Shown here one piece after another: positions 17,155-25,083 of a stretch of 64,000 nt of DNA (the stretch's first letter is position 1; each line of letters opens with the position of its first letter). A model generated the notes under the pieces. It made no database searches. It was given only the letters and a program-made list of their open reading frames with translations, and was not told where the DNA came from. This stretch comes from a bacterium (GTDB lineage: Bacteria; Zhuqueibacterota; Zhuqueibacteria; Zhuqueibacterales; Zhuqueibacteraceae). A program made the translations under genes and the position numbers. The DNA lies in the NCBI GenBank assembly GCA_023150945.1, contig JAKLJX010000016.1, forward strand, positions 101,866 to 165,865, written 5' to 3'.

Positions 17155-17367
17155 TCACGGCTCCGAGCAACTGTGGAAGAAGCCGCATTGGGGGCAAATC
17201 AAACGGCAGCGGAAGTTTTGCAGGCGGGTGCCGCAATTGTCGCAGTACACCCAATAGCCGTACGCATCCTCCGCCGGCGGCGCCTTGGCTTCCACGTCCG
17301 GCTTCGGCAAGGGCAGAGAGGCGGGCCGTGAGAGCAGCAGGGTTTCCCGTTCGGAAATGTGAAACAT
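17155..17367 (-). CDS. Small zinc-ribbon protein
   Basis: 70 residues. The C-terminal half contains a zinc ribbon: CDNCG (residues ~43-47), then CPQCG (~58-62) and a terminal HSCSEP. This 'CxNCGxxLxNxRCxxxCPxCGFFxSC' pattern occurs in small conserved proteins of several phyla, with no assigned function that I know. The N-terminal half is hydrophobic/proline-rich (LLLSRPASLPLPKPD). It starts 16 nt after the stop of the upstream ferredoxin-like gene on the same strand and is followed by the strong hairpin terminator, so the two form an operon. Confidence 0.65.
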   Translation of the reverse strand: MFHISERETLLLSRPASLPLPKPDVEAKAPPAEDAYGYWVYCDNCGTRLQNFRCRLICPQCGFFHSCSEP

Positions 17368-17382
17368 GCACCCTCTTCCTCG

Positions 17383-17799
17383 TTAGAACAACGGTTTGCC
17401 CACCATTTCGAAAACCATGAACAGTATCGTGCCCAGCGTCAATGCGCCAAAGACCAGAGCAATCGCGCCGAATTTGACATTCTCCTTCATCACCAGGCCG
17501 TAGGCCATGGCCGGCGCGGTGTTGACGGTGAGGTCGCCGTTGATTCGCGCCTGGCAGGCCAGACGTTCCTTCGGCTGGTCACCGAGCTGCAGCTTCTCGA
17601 AAAGCGTCGGCCGGTTGAGACACTCGCCCGGTTGCACCGCAATCCGGTCCGTGCCGCATAATCCGAATCCGCGACAATTGATGAATCGGTTGACGCTGCC
17701 GTACACGCTGACGCCCGCTTTTTTCGCGGCTTGGCGCACGGTGGTGCCTTCCGGAACCTCCACTTTGCGATTCTCGGCTTCGAAGTGAACGGTGGGCAT
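17383..17799 (-). CDS. Membrane-anchored 2Fe-2S ferredoxin-like protein with atypical cluster ligand
   Basis: 138 residues. An N-terminal plant-type ferredoxin fold (PTVHFEAENRKVEVPEGTTVRQAAKKAG split over the first strands) leads to the cluster loop NCRGFGLCGTDRI and a late ERLACQARI cysteine. The canonical loop is C-x5-C-x2-C; here the third position is Asp (codon GAC). The C-terminus (AIALVFGALTLGTILFMVFEM) is one membrane helix, so this is a tail-anchored redox protein. ATG 17799 has GAGG 8 nt upstream; the frame is open further upstream only through the heptad repeat. It heads a small operon with the zinc-ribbon gene. Confidence 0.75.
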   Translation of the reverse strand: MPTVHFEAENRKVEVPEGTTVRQAAKKAGVSVYGSVNRFINCRGFGLCGTDRIAVQPGECLNRPTLFEKLQLGDQPKERLACQARINGDLTVNTAPAMAYGLVMKENVKFGAIALVFGALTLGTILFMVFEMVGKPLF

Positions 17800-17819
17800 G
17801 GGCTTGTCCTCGTTCGTTG

Positions 17820-18043
17820 GATGCTGGATGCTGGATGCTTGATGCTGGATGCTTGATGCTTGATGCTTGATGCTTGATACTGGATGCTTGATACTGGATG
17901 CTTGATGCTTGATGCTGGATGCTGGATGCTTGATACTTGATGCTTGATACTTGATACTTGATACTGGATACTGGATACTGGATACTGGATACTGGATGCT
18001 GGATGCTGGATGCTGGATACTGATCACTGACTACTGGACACTG
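17820..18043. repeat. Heptanucleotide tandem repeat, 32 units
   Basis: Exactly 224 bp of 7-bp units, mostly GATGCTG, GATGCTT, GATACTT and GATACTG, decaying at the right end to ATCACTG, ACTACTG and GACACTG. It lies between the ferredoxin start and the TPR-protein stop. It is open in several frames, which creates spurious Ser-Ile-Lys-His/Gln-type translations with a 7-residue period. Confidence 0.95.
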
Positions 18044-18055
18044 GCATCCTCTTGC

Positions 18056-18862
18056 TCAGTGGTTCAGCGATTTCAGACCTTCGTGTGCGCGGTTGACCAA
18101 GTCACTTGACTTGCTGGTGGCAATTACTTTGTTCCACCATTCCGCGGCTTTTTCGTGCTCGTGCATGGCGGCATAGATCACCGCCATGTTGAACATGGCA
18201 AAATCATAGTTGGGGCGATGCTGCAGCGCGGTCTGCAATTCCTCCAGCGCCCGGTCGTTCTGTTTGAGATTGAAATAGGCGCCGGCGAGATTCAGCCGGG
18301 TTTCGACATCCTCCGGCTTGACCGCCAGCATATCGCGATAGTAGCCCGCCGCTTCCTCATATTTGCCGGCCATGTCGAAGATCGCCGCCAGGTGCAGCAA
18401 GGCGTTGATGTCGGCCGGGTCTTCTTGGGCGCGTTTTTTCAGCGAATCGATCTGTGAAAAAATCGGCGCCATCGAGGCCATGTCAGACATTCCTTGTGCC
18501 GGCGGTTGACTTTGGCCGGCGGCCGGCGCCGGTGCAGCCGCATTGACCGGCGCGGGATTGGTGCGCGGATAGAACAGAAAGAACAAAATGCCCACCACCA
18601 CCGGAATGCTGGCGAGCAGCCCCACTGTCACCCACGGCGAGCGTGCGCCGCGGCCAGGCGCGACGTGCCACTGACCGGAAGGTGCCGCGGCTTCGGCGGT
18701 GGCCACGGCTTGGCCGCACTGCGGGCAAAACTTGGCTCCCGGTTTGAGTGCGCCGCCGCAGGCTGCACAAGTGCCTTCACTGCGTTGCGCCAGCTTGGCG
18801 CCACACGCGGGACAGAAACGGCTCTGCGGCGAGACTTCAGCGCCACATTCGTTGCAATTCAT
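18056..18862 (-). CDS. Zinc-ribbon, single-TM, TPR protein
   Basis: About 268 residues. Two N-terminal zinc ribbons (CNECG..CPACG and CAACG..CPQCG, residues 3-50), a flexible region, one membrane helix (VTVGLLASIPVVVGILFFLFY, ~80-100), a Pro/Ala-rich linker, then three to four TPR motifs (INALLHLAAIFDMAGKYEEAAGYY, TRLNLAGAYFNLKQNDRALEEL, AMFNMAVIYAAMHEHEKAAEWW). Probably a scaffold with ribbons in the cytoplasm and TPRs across the membrane; the partner is unknown. ATG 18862 was chosen because AAGGA lies 9 nt upstream; ATG 18877 has no ribosome site. Confidence 0.7.
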   Translation of the reverse strand: MNCNECGAEVSPQSRFCPACGAKLAQRSEGTCAACGGALKPGAKFCPQCGQAVATAEAAAPSGQWHVAPGRGARSPWVTVGLLASIPVVVGILFFLFYPRTNPAPVNAAAPAPAAGQSQPPAQGMSDMASMAPIFSQIDSLKKRAQEDPADINALLHLAAIFDMAGKYEEAAGYYRDMLAVKPEDVETRLNLAGAYFNLKQNDRALEELQTALQHRPNYDFAMFNMAVIYAAMHEHEKAAEWWNKVIATSKSSDLVNRAHEGLKSLNH

Positions 18863-18959
18863 GCGGGTTTCCTTCATCGGATTACTCTGGAAAAACCAGC
18901 GCGACCGCGAAGTTTTTTCCAGCTTGGTTCTTGGCTCGTTTGCAGCCGGGCAGACTGCG

Positions 18960-19823
18960 CTACGGTTCCTGGGTACGCAACATTTTCAAAATGCGATCGA
19001 GAAAAGTCGCTTTGGCAATATCATCCTGCTGGGAATGAATCAAAATCAGATTGCGCACCATGCGCGCGATAATGGTGCGCGGCGAGGCACGCTGCAGCAT
19101 GCGATCTTCGAAGGTCATGCCCGAGCCGTGCAGCAGCTTCATGCACTCCGCGCGCGTGATCAGGCGGCCGCCGTAGAAGGGATCGAGGAGAAACGATTCC
19201 GCCGGCGTGTGGTATTGGCAGATGAAATGCACCGGCAGGTTGACGCCATACACCGGCACCTGCAGCCGCCGCGCCATCAGCAAATAGACCACGGACAGGC
19301 TCACCGGAATGCCGGTGCGGCGTTCGATGACGCGATTCAAATAGGAATTGTCGGGATCGTGGTATTCCTCCACGTTGCCGTGAAAGCCCTCCTCCTCGAA
19401 CAGCACCTGATTGATCGCCTCCACGATGGCGCGGCCGGTTTTGGTCTGCGGCGGCTCCGCCAGACGGTCGCGAATGCGGTCGGCAAAGCCCTCCAGCTCC
19501 TTCTGAAACGGCGCGATGTCCAAGTCCGGATAGCCCACACGTGCCAGCAAAAAGGCGGCATGTTCGAGATCGATCTGCTCTTCCTCCAGCAGGCCCAGCA
19601 CATAGAACGAGCTGATCAAATCCTCCTGGCGGATTTGTGCCAGCACGTGGCGCGCTTCGATGCGCGTGCGGCCGTCGCCGTCGTCATGTGCCGCCTGCCG
19701 CAGAAAGACCTCGGCCTCCTGGCCGATCTGCAGCAAGTGTTCACGCGCGATACTGCGAATATTGGCATCCTCGTCACCCAGCAACGTGATGAGCGCCTGA
19801 ATTTCGTTGGGAGATTTCTTCAC
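18960..19823 (-). CDS. SirB1-type transglutaminase-like protein
   Basis: 287 residues. The N-terminal ~70 residues look like a HEAT-type helical pair (ITLLGDEDANIRSIAREHLLQ). From ~residue 85 the SirB1/transglutaminase-like domain follows: FHGN.EEYHDPDNSYLNRVIERRTGIPVSLSVVYL, with the PVYGVNLPVHF strand and the FLLDPFYGGR motif. Members of this family usually lack a strict transglutaminase triad and have no firm function. The start is GTG 19823 with GAGGG ~10 nt upstream. It follows plsY by ~57 nt on the same strand. Confidence 0.8.
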   Translation of the reverse strand: MKKSPNEIQALITLLGDEDANIRSIAREHLLQIGQEAEVFLRQAAHDDGDGRTRIEARHVLAQIRQEDLISSFYVLGLLEEEQIDLEHAAFLLARVGYPDLDIAPFQKELEGFADRIRDRLAEPPQTKTGRAIVEAINQVLFEEEGFHGNVEEYHDPDNSYLNRVIERRTGIPVSLSVVYLLMARRLQVPVYGVNLPVHFICQYHTPAESFLLDPFYGGRLITRAECMKLLHGSGMTFEDRMLQRASPRTIIARMVRNLILIHSQQDDIAKATFLDRILKMLRTQEP

Positions 19824-19880
19824 CGGTGCTTACGCCCTCGAAAGAGTTCAGAATTTGTCCGCCGGTCACCGTGGCGCGTC

Positions 19881-20534
19881 TCAGGTTCGCATCGCCGGCT
19901 TCTTGCCGCCCAGGCGATTCTCCGTGCCCTCGAGCAGGCGCTGGATGTTCTTGCGGTGGGTGAAGACGATGAGAAAGGCGATCGCGAGGCTGAATTGGAA
20001 ATGCGCCTCGGGAATCTCCTGGCGCGTGAATTTCTGCGCCAGCAGCAACACCACCGGCAGGCTCACCGCCGCGAGCATCGAGCCCAGCGAAACATAGCGC
20101 GTGGCATAGACCACGGCGACGAAAATCACCAGGCACACCAGCGCGGCGAGAGGATACAGCGCGAGAATCATGCCGGCGGCCGTGCCCACACCCTTGCCGC
20201 CGCGGAAGCCCGCAAACACCGTCCAGATGTGGCCCAACACCGCGGCGACGCCGGTCACGATCGGCAGCACGGTTTCATCGATGTGCGGCGGGCCGAGCGG
20301 CTGCCAGCGTGAAATCCAATACGTCGCCGCAAAGCCCTTGAACACATCCACCAGCATCACCGCCAGACCGGCCTGCCAGCCGAGCACGCGAAACACGTTG
20401 GTGCCGCCGGCATTGCCACTGCCTTCATTGCGAATGTCAAAATCTTTGCCGCGCACCAGCTTGCCGACCAGAATCGCAGTGGGAAACGAGCCGGCCAGAT
20501 ACGCGGCGAGCAACACGAGCAGGAATGATAGCAT
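19881..20534 (-). CDS. plsY: Acyl-phosphate:glycerol-3-phosphate acyltransferase PlsY
   Basis: 217 residues, inner-membrane enzyme that transfers an acyl group from acyl-phosphate to glycerol-3-phosphate, the first step of phospholipid synthesis. Diagnostic motifs: GSFPTAILVGKL near the N-terminus, GSGNAGGTNVFRVLG (residues ~38-52), FRGGKGVGTAAG (~108-119), plus five to six hydrophobic helices. GAGG lies 8 nt before the ATG. It is downstream of the FakA-FakB type fusion gene (151-nt gap), which would make acyl-phosphate, so the two genes may supply consecutive steps. Confidence 0.93.
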   Translation of the reverse strand: MLSFLLVLLAAYLAGSFPTAILVGKLVRGKDFDIRNEGSGNAGGTNVFRVLGWQAGLAVMLVDVFKGFAATYWISRWQPLGPPHIDETVLPIVTGVAAVLGHIWTVFAGFRGGKGVGTAAGMILALYPLAALVCLVIFVAVVYATRYVSLGSMLAAVSLPVVLLLAQKFTRQEIPEAHFQFSLAIAFLIVFTHRKNIQRLLEGTENRLGGKKPAMRT

Positions 20535-20684
20535 CGCATAACCTCACCCGAGCGCCGTTACCGCCGGCGCCCAAAAAAGTATTCACGAATCGCCAAAATT
20601 TTCTCACAACCGCAAGCGCTGCGTTGCGGGCGTCGGTCCGGTCTTGCGCGCCGCCGCGCACAAACCGGGCACGAAACCCGCCGT

Positions 20685-22478
20685 TCATTCTCCCAAAAAC
20701 GCAACGGCGACTGCGCCGGGCCCGGCATGCACACCCAGCGCCGGTGACACGCTGGTGACGGGAACCTCGGCCAGTTCCAACCGCCGGCGCAGTTGCTCGG
20801 CCAGAAAGGCCGCGGCTTCCGGCGCGTTGGCATGCGCGACCATCATGCGCAGTTTGCGCTTGCCGGCTGCTGCTTGCGTGGCGATCTCAATCAATTTGCG
20901 GTGCGACTGGTCGCGGCTGAAGGCCTTGGCCACCACCTGCGGCCGGCCTTCGGCGTTGAGGGTGATGATCGGCCGGATCTTCAACAAACCGGCAAGCCCG
21001 CCGCGCAAGCGCGACACGCGGCCGCCGCGCACGAGATAGTCCATGGTCTCGACCGTGAAGAGCAGCTTGACGTTTTGCACTGCCCACTGCACGTGTTTCT
21101 CGAGCTCATCCAGCTTCATGCCGTTTTCCGCGGCTTCCGCGGCTGCCTGCACGATCAGGCCCTGGGCAATGCACACGTTCTTGGAATCGATCACGCGAAT
21201 GTTGATGTCGTTGTGCACCGCCTGCGCCGCGCGCTGCGCCGCCTGCAGGGTGCCGCTCAGCGCGCCCGTGAGAATGATGGCAAGGGCCTCACGATGATTT
21301 TGCGCGACATGCAGGTAGACTTGCTTGAAATCGCCGGGCGCGGGCTGTGAGGTGGTGGGATGCACCGGGGAAGTGGCGAGCAGCTCGTAGAAATCGCGGT
21401 CGGTAATGGTCACCTTGTCAACGTAACTCTTGTTGCCGAACGCGAGCGCCACCGGCACCATGTGGATGTTGTAGCGAATGAAATCATCGGCCGGCAGGTC
21501 GCAGGCGGAATCGGTGATCACCGCCACCGTCTGCGCCGCCGGATCATGATGGGCGCGGGCGTGCTGGCTCCGCATGTCGTCTTGCTTGAAATTGACCAGC
21601 TCGCCGTATTCCCGTGCCAGGGCGAACACTTGCTCCGGCTCATTGCTGTGAATGTGAATGCGCACGCGCTCGCTCGAGCCTGCCACGATCATGGAATCGC
21701 CCAACGCCCGCAGCCGCTCGCGCAAAGCCCGGCGGTCGATGTCTTTGCCGACGATGAAGGCCTGGGTGCAAAACTGAAAGGTGATCTGTTCTGGCTCCTC
21801 CGCGACCTGAGCCTTGGCATTGCCAAAGGTCAAGATGCCCCGCGCGATGCGCTCGATTTTGCCGGATTGCATGAAATGCAGAATGCCTTCGAGCAGATGC
21901 ACGAAGCCCTGGGCGCCGGCATCCACCACGCCGGCCTTGGCCAGCACTTTGAGTTTTTCCGGCGTGCGATTCAGAGAGTCGGTTGCGGCTTGCAGGGAGG
22001 CGCGGATCAGGGTGGGAAAATCAGTGACCCGCTGCCAGGTGTCGTGAATGTATTGCGCCCAATCGTGGATTACGGTGAGAATGGTGCCTTCACGCGGCTC
22101 GGCGATGGCTTCCCGTGAAAGCCGGGAGGCGGTCAACACGGCGTCGGCAAACATGGCCAGGTCGGCCCGCGTCTTGCCTTCGAAACCTTCGGAAAGCCCC
22201 TGGAAGAACTGCGCGAGAATGGCGCCGGAGTTGCCGCGCGCGCCCATCAGCGCCGAATCCGCCAGCGCCAGGCTCACGGCATGCACCGATTGTTCCTTGC
22301 AATTGAGCGCACCCTCCGCCACGCTGCGCATGGTCAATGCCATGTTGGTGCCGGTGTCGCCGTCCGGCACGGGGAAGACGTTGATGTTGTTGAGTTGCTC
22401 CTGCATTTGAATCAAGCGTTGCGCTCCGGCAATCACAGAGTCTTTCAGTCGCGGTCCGTCAATGTAAGTAATGGGCAT
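20685..22478 (-). CDS. DAK2-DegV fusion (FakA-FakB type fatty-acid kinase)
   Basis: 597 residues combining two proteins that are usually separate. Residues ~1-200: DAK2/DhaL ATP-binding domain with PDGDTGTNMALT (37-48) and GARGNSGAILAQFF. Residues ~230-300: the FakA-type middle domain. Residues ~315-597: DegV/FakB fatty-acid-binding domain with VITDSACDLP, TSQPAPGDF and ALSGTLQAA. FakA phosphorylates a fatty acid held by FakB, giving acyl-phosphate for PlsY, whose gene is next downstream. The covalent union implies a fixed one-to-one kinase and carrier. AAGG lies 9 nt before the ATG. Confidence 0.85.
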   Translation of the reverse strand: MPITYIDGPRLKDSVIAGAQRLIQMQEQLNNINVFPVPDGDTGTNMALTMRSVAEGALNCKEQSVHAVSLALADSALMGARGNSGAILAQFFQGLSEGFEGKTRADLAMFADAVLTASRLSREAIAEPREGTILTVIHDWAQYIHDTWQRVTDFPTLIRASLQAATDSLNRTPEKLKVLAKAGVVDAGAQGFVHLLEGILHFMQSGKIERIARGILTFGNAKAQVAEEPEQITFQFCTQAFIVGKDIDRRALRERLRALGDSMIVAGSSERVRIHIHSNEPEQVFALAREYGELVNFKQDDMRSQHARAHHDPAAQTVAVITDSACDLPADDFIRYNIHMVPVALAFGNKSYVDKVTITDRDFYELLATSPVHPTTSQPAPGDFKQVYLHVAQNHREALAIILTGALSGTLQAAQRAAQAVHNDINIRVIDSKNVCIAQGLIVQAAAEAAENGMKLDELEKHVQWAVQNVKLLFTVETMDYLVRGGRVSRLRGGLAGLLKIRPIITLNAEGRPQVVAKAFSRDQSHRKLIEIATQAAAGKRKLRMMVAHANAPEAAAFLAEQLRRRLELAEVPVTSVSPALGVHAGPGAVAVAFLGE

Positions 22479-22653
22479 CGCACACGCCTTGCAAAGGTGA
22501 ATCTCGGTGCTGTCATCACAACCATCATGGTAGCGGGCAGGGTCGCACTATTGTCCGAAAAGAACGGCGCAAATGTAGGCTCACAAGCCTGAAAAGTCAA
22601 GCGAAAACCAGGAGGCGAGGGCTTGCCCATTTGAAAATGGAAGGGACATTGGT

Positions 22654-23194
22654 TTACTCCGCTTCCCGCCGGGCGATTTCCAGCAGATCGTCCACGCGGA
22701 GCTCTTTTGCCCATCGCCGCAAGTAGTTGAAATCGAGGTCTTCCGCGCGAATTTTCAGTAAGCCGAGAATGTCGCGCCATTGACGGTCGGAGACTTCGCC
22801 GCCCATGCGGTACCCCTCCAGATTGGAGAGAATAGTATCCTCGCCACTGGCAAACTTTGCGCTGATCTCCCTGTCAAAGGTAAATGTCTGCCTTTGAGCG
22901 CGGGATGAAGATATCCACCTTGAACATGCTTTCGAGATCGATGATGTTGACATTGGAGCAATGCTGAATGGATTCGGCGATCATCTCCTCGTCAATGTAG
23001 AATTCGTCCTGGAGCACCGAAACGAACGGCCGCAGATGTTCGAGGCGCATTGCCGCGACGATATCCGAATCTTGCGTGGTGCGTACCATCCCATGAAGCG
23101 TACTGGCGAGCGAGCCGCCGATCAGGTGCGGGACACCAAGTTTCTCGAAAACAGCCGTGACTTTGAATGTGACTTCGATGGGTTCATTTTGCAT
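22654..23194 (-). pseudogene. Nucleotidyltransferase (AbiEii/MNT-like) gene, frameshifted
   Basis: The first frame (23194 to 22874) gives LIGGSLASTLHGMVRTTQDSDIV, a nucleotidyltransferase core with G-G-S and D-x-D, ending prematurely after KVDIFIPRSK. The next frame (from ~22953 to 22654) supplies the family's C-terminal part: EDTILSNLEGYRMGGEVSDRQWRDILGLLK...LRRWAKEL. One shift near 22880-22895 separates them, and about ten residues normally present there seem to be missing. Relatives are about 180 residues. It overlaps the upstream 84-residue gene by 11 nt, forming a two-gene cassette that looks like a toxin-antitoxin or abortive-infection remnant. Confidence 0.65.
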
Positions 23195-23438
23195 GGCTGG
23201 TTTCTCCGTACACCTTGCGTGCCAGTTCCTCTCCCAGCAGCAAATCCGCCAGTTTGCGGCGCAGTTCGGCTGCGCTCGCCTGCGGATGTTGCGCGCGCAA
23301 ACCCGCCAGCGCCAGCATGCGGTCGGACGAATTCAACTGCGCCAGCATGTTCAGCTTGCGCGTGGGACTCGCCTGCCGCCACAACTGGATTTGCAGGGCC
23401 TCCATTTTGGGATGGGTGTCGGAATACAATCTGGCCAT
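23184..23438 (-). CDS. Small helical partner of the nucleotidyltransferase
   Basis: 84 residues, MARLYSDTHPKMEALQIQLWR at the N-terminus, then RKLNMLAQLNSSDRMLALAGLRAQHP and ELRRKLADLLLGEELARKVYGE. It resembles the short helical proteins that commonly precede this type of nucleotidyltransferase; I know of no confirmed function. The downstream gene starts before this one ends (11-nt overlap), so they are translationally coupled. Confidence 0.7.
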   Translation of the reverse strand: MARLYSDTHPKMEALQIQLWRQASPTRKLNMLAQLNSSDRMLALAGLRAQHPQASAAELRRKLADLLLGEELARKVYGETSHAK

Positions 23439-23516
23439 GACTTCTCCCCAAAGAGCTTTCTATTCGACGCCTCTGCGTCATCGCTCGCGCCGAACAGGAA
23501 ATCGCTTGTTTCCAAA

Positions 23517-24191
23517 TTATCGTGAATCGGGCAAGGCGGCGAGCGCGGTCTTCTTGAGCTGCGCGCAGGCAGCGGCGGCATCGGCTGCGCCAAAAATGGA
23601 GGAGCCGGCCACCAGCACGTCGGCGCCGGCGCGCACGGTCGCGGCAACAGTATCCAAGTCAATGCCGCCATCGGCTTCGAGCAAAATCTCGCGGCCGGTC
23701 GATCGCATCATCTCGTGTGCCCGCCGCAGCTTGGGCAGAGTGCTGTGGATGAAGGATTGTCCACCGAAGCCGGGGTTGACGGTCATGACGAGCAGGAGAT
23801 CGATGTCGCCGAGAATCTCCTCGACGAGCGTGAGCGGCGTCGCGGGATTGAGCGCCACGCCCGCGGCTGCGCCGGTTGCACGAATCTGTTGCACCACCCG
23901 ATGCAGGTGAGTGCAGGCTTCGACGTGCACGGTAAGGCGGTCGGCGCCGGCGTCGCGAAAAGCCTGCAAGTACTTCTCCGGATGCTCGATCATGAGATGT
24001 ACGTCGAGCGGCAGCGGGGTGCACCGCCGCGCCGCGGCCACCGCCAGTGGGCCAAAGGTAAGATTGGGCACGAAGTGGCCGTCCATGATGTCGCAGTGAA
24101 TCCAATCCGCGCCGGCGCTTTCGACTTGGTGGATTTCCTCCCGCAGCCGGGAAAAATCAGCCGAGAGAATGGAAGGGGCAAGCAGGATCAT
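23517..24191 (-). CDS. rpe: Ribulose-phosphate 3-epimerase
   Basis: 224-residue TIM barrel that interconverts ribulose-5-phosphate and xylulose-5-phosphate in the pentose phosphate pathway. Signature residues: APSILSADFSRL, HCDIMDGHFVPNLTFGP (metal-binding His and catalytic Asp, ~residues 33-49), DVHLMIEHP, MTVNPGFGGQSFI (~139-151) and EADGGID, then AGSSIFG for phosphate binding. Last gene of the minus-strand housekeeping run that starts with radA; 81 nt separate it from the PASTA gene. Confidence 0.95.
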   Translation of the reverse strand: MILLAPSILSADFSRLREEIHQVESAGADWIHCDIMDGHFVPNLTFGPLAVAAARRCTPLPLDVHLMIEHPEKYLQAFRDAGADRLTVHVEACTHLHRVVQQIRATGAAAGVALNPATPLTLVEEILGDIDLLLVMTVNPGFGGQSFIHSTLPKLRRAHEMMRSTGREILLEADGGIDLDTVAATVRAGADVLVAGSSIFGAADAAAACAQLKKTALAALPDSR

Positions 24192-24272
24192 GGTGTTGGC
24201 AAACTGACTGAGGCCATCGTCGTTCGCAGCTAGCGCGATTGGCGGCCAGGCCGCATGCGCAGCACGGTTGTT

Positions 24273-25079
24273 TCAATCATTGCGATCCGGCAGGGAACTG
24301 AGTTCTAAATCAATCGCGGCGCCCTTTTCGACGATGGTATTGGCTTGCAGCGATTGCCGGATCACGGTCTCGGGCAGCAAATCCGGCACGATGGTGTAGG
24401 TGAGTTGGCCGATGCGCAGACCCGCCTGCTGGATCTTGAGCACGGCATCCTGCAGCGTGCGGCCCTCGAGCTGCGGCACCACGAACGCCTCCGGTTCCGG
24501 CCCGACGCTCAGCGTGATGTTGACTTTGGTGTTCATCGCGACTTCGGCGCGCGGCGGCACCGACTGCCAGCTTATCGCGCCCTCGGGGTGAATGCTGGAA
24601 TAGTCATAACTTACCGAGCCCAACGCCAGCCGCGCCTGATTCAACAGCAGCTCGGCTTCGCGCTGCGAGCGGCCGACGAGATCCGGCACTTGAATGCGCT
24701 TCTCGCCGCGGCTGGTGACGACGTGTACGCGCCGGCCATATTTCACTTTGGCCTGCGGCGCCGGGCTTTGCTCGACCACGTAACCGAAGGGCAGTTCGTC
24801 ACTGAAGCGTTCTTCCTCCTTGATGATCGCGAAACCGGCATTTTCCAATGTGGCTTTGGCGTCTTCATAGCGCATCTTGGTGATGTTCGGGATTTCCACT
24901 TCCTGGCCGTGGCGGGTGTAGAGCGGCATCACGATCCAGTCCATCAACAGGCCGAACGCGAGCGCGAGGGCGAACAGTCCGGCGGCCAGCCGGAAGAAGC
25001 GGTTGTTCAGCGCGGCAATCAGGCCGCGCCGCCAGAAGCTCAAAGCCGGGGAGCTTTTGGGAGTAAAAACCTTGTTCAT
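24273..25079 (-). CDS. Membrane protein with three PASTA domains
   Basis: 268 residues from ATG 25079. A basic N-terminal tail, one membrane helix (LAAGLFALALAFGLLMDWIV, ~residues 32-52), then three extracytoplasmic PASTA repeats beginning EVEIPNITKMRYEDAKATLENAGF, IQVPDLVGRSQREAELLLNQARL and FVVPQLEGRTLQDAVLKIQQAGL. PASTA domains bind peptidoglycan/muropeptides; no Ser/Thr kinase domain is present, unlike PknB-type proteins. The start is 5 nt past the rsmB stop, so the longer frame from 25241 (which overlaps rsmB) was rejected. It belongs to the rsmB-rpe operon. Confidence 0.85.
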   Translation of the reverse strand: MNKVFTPKSSPALSFWRRGLIAALNNRFFRLAAGLFALALAFGLLMDWIVMPLYTRHGQEVEIPNITKMRYEDAKATLENAGFAIIKEEERFSDELPFGYVVEQSPAPQAKVKYGRRVHVVTSRGEKRIQVPDLVGRSQREAELLLNQARLALGSVSYDYSSIHPEGAISWQSVPPRAEVAMNTKVNITLSVGPEPEAFVVPQLEGRTLQDAVLKIQQAGLRIGQLTYTIVPDLLPETVIRQSLQANTIVEKGAAIDLELSSLPDRND

Positions 25080-25083
25080 GCTT

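Noticed and set aside
17383..18027. Ferredoxin frame extended upstream to 18027
   Set aside because: The extra residues are the translated 7-bp repeat; ATG 17799 has a ribosome site and starts at the fold.
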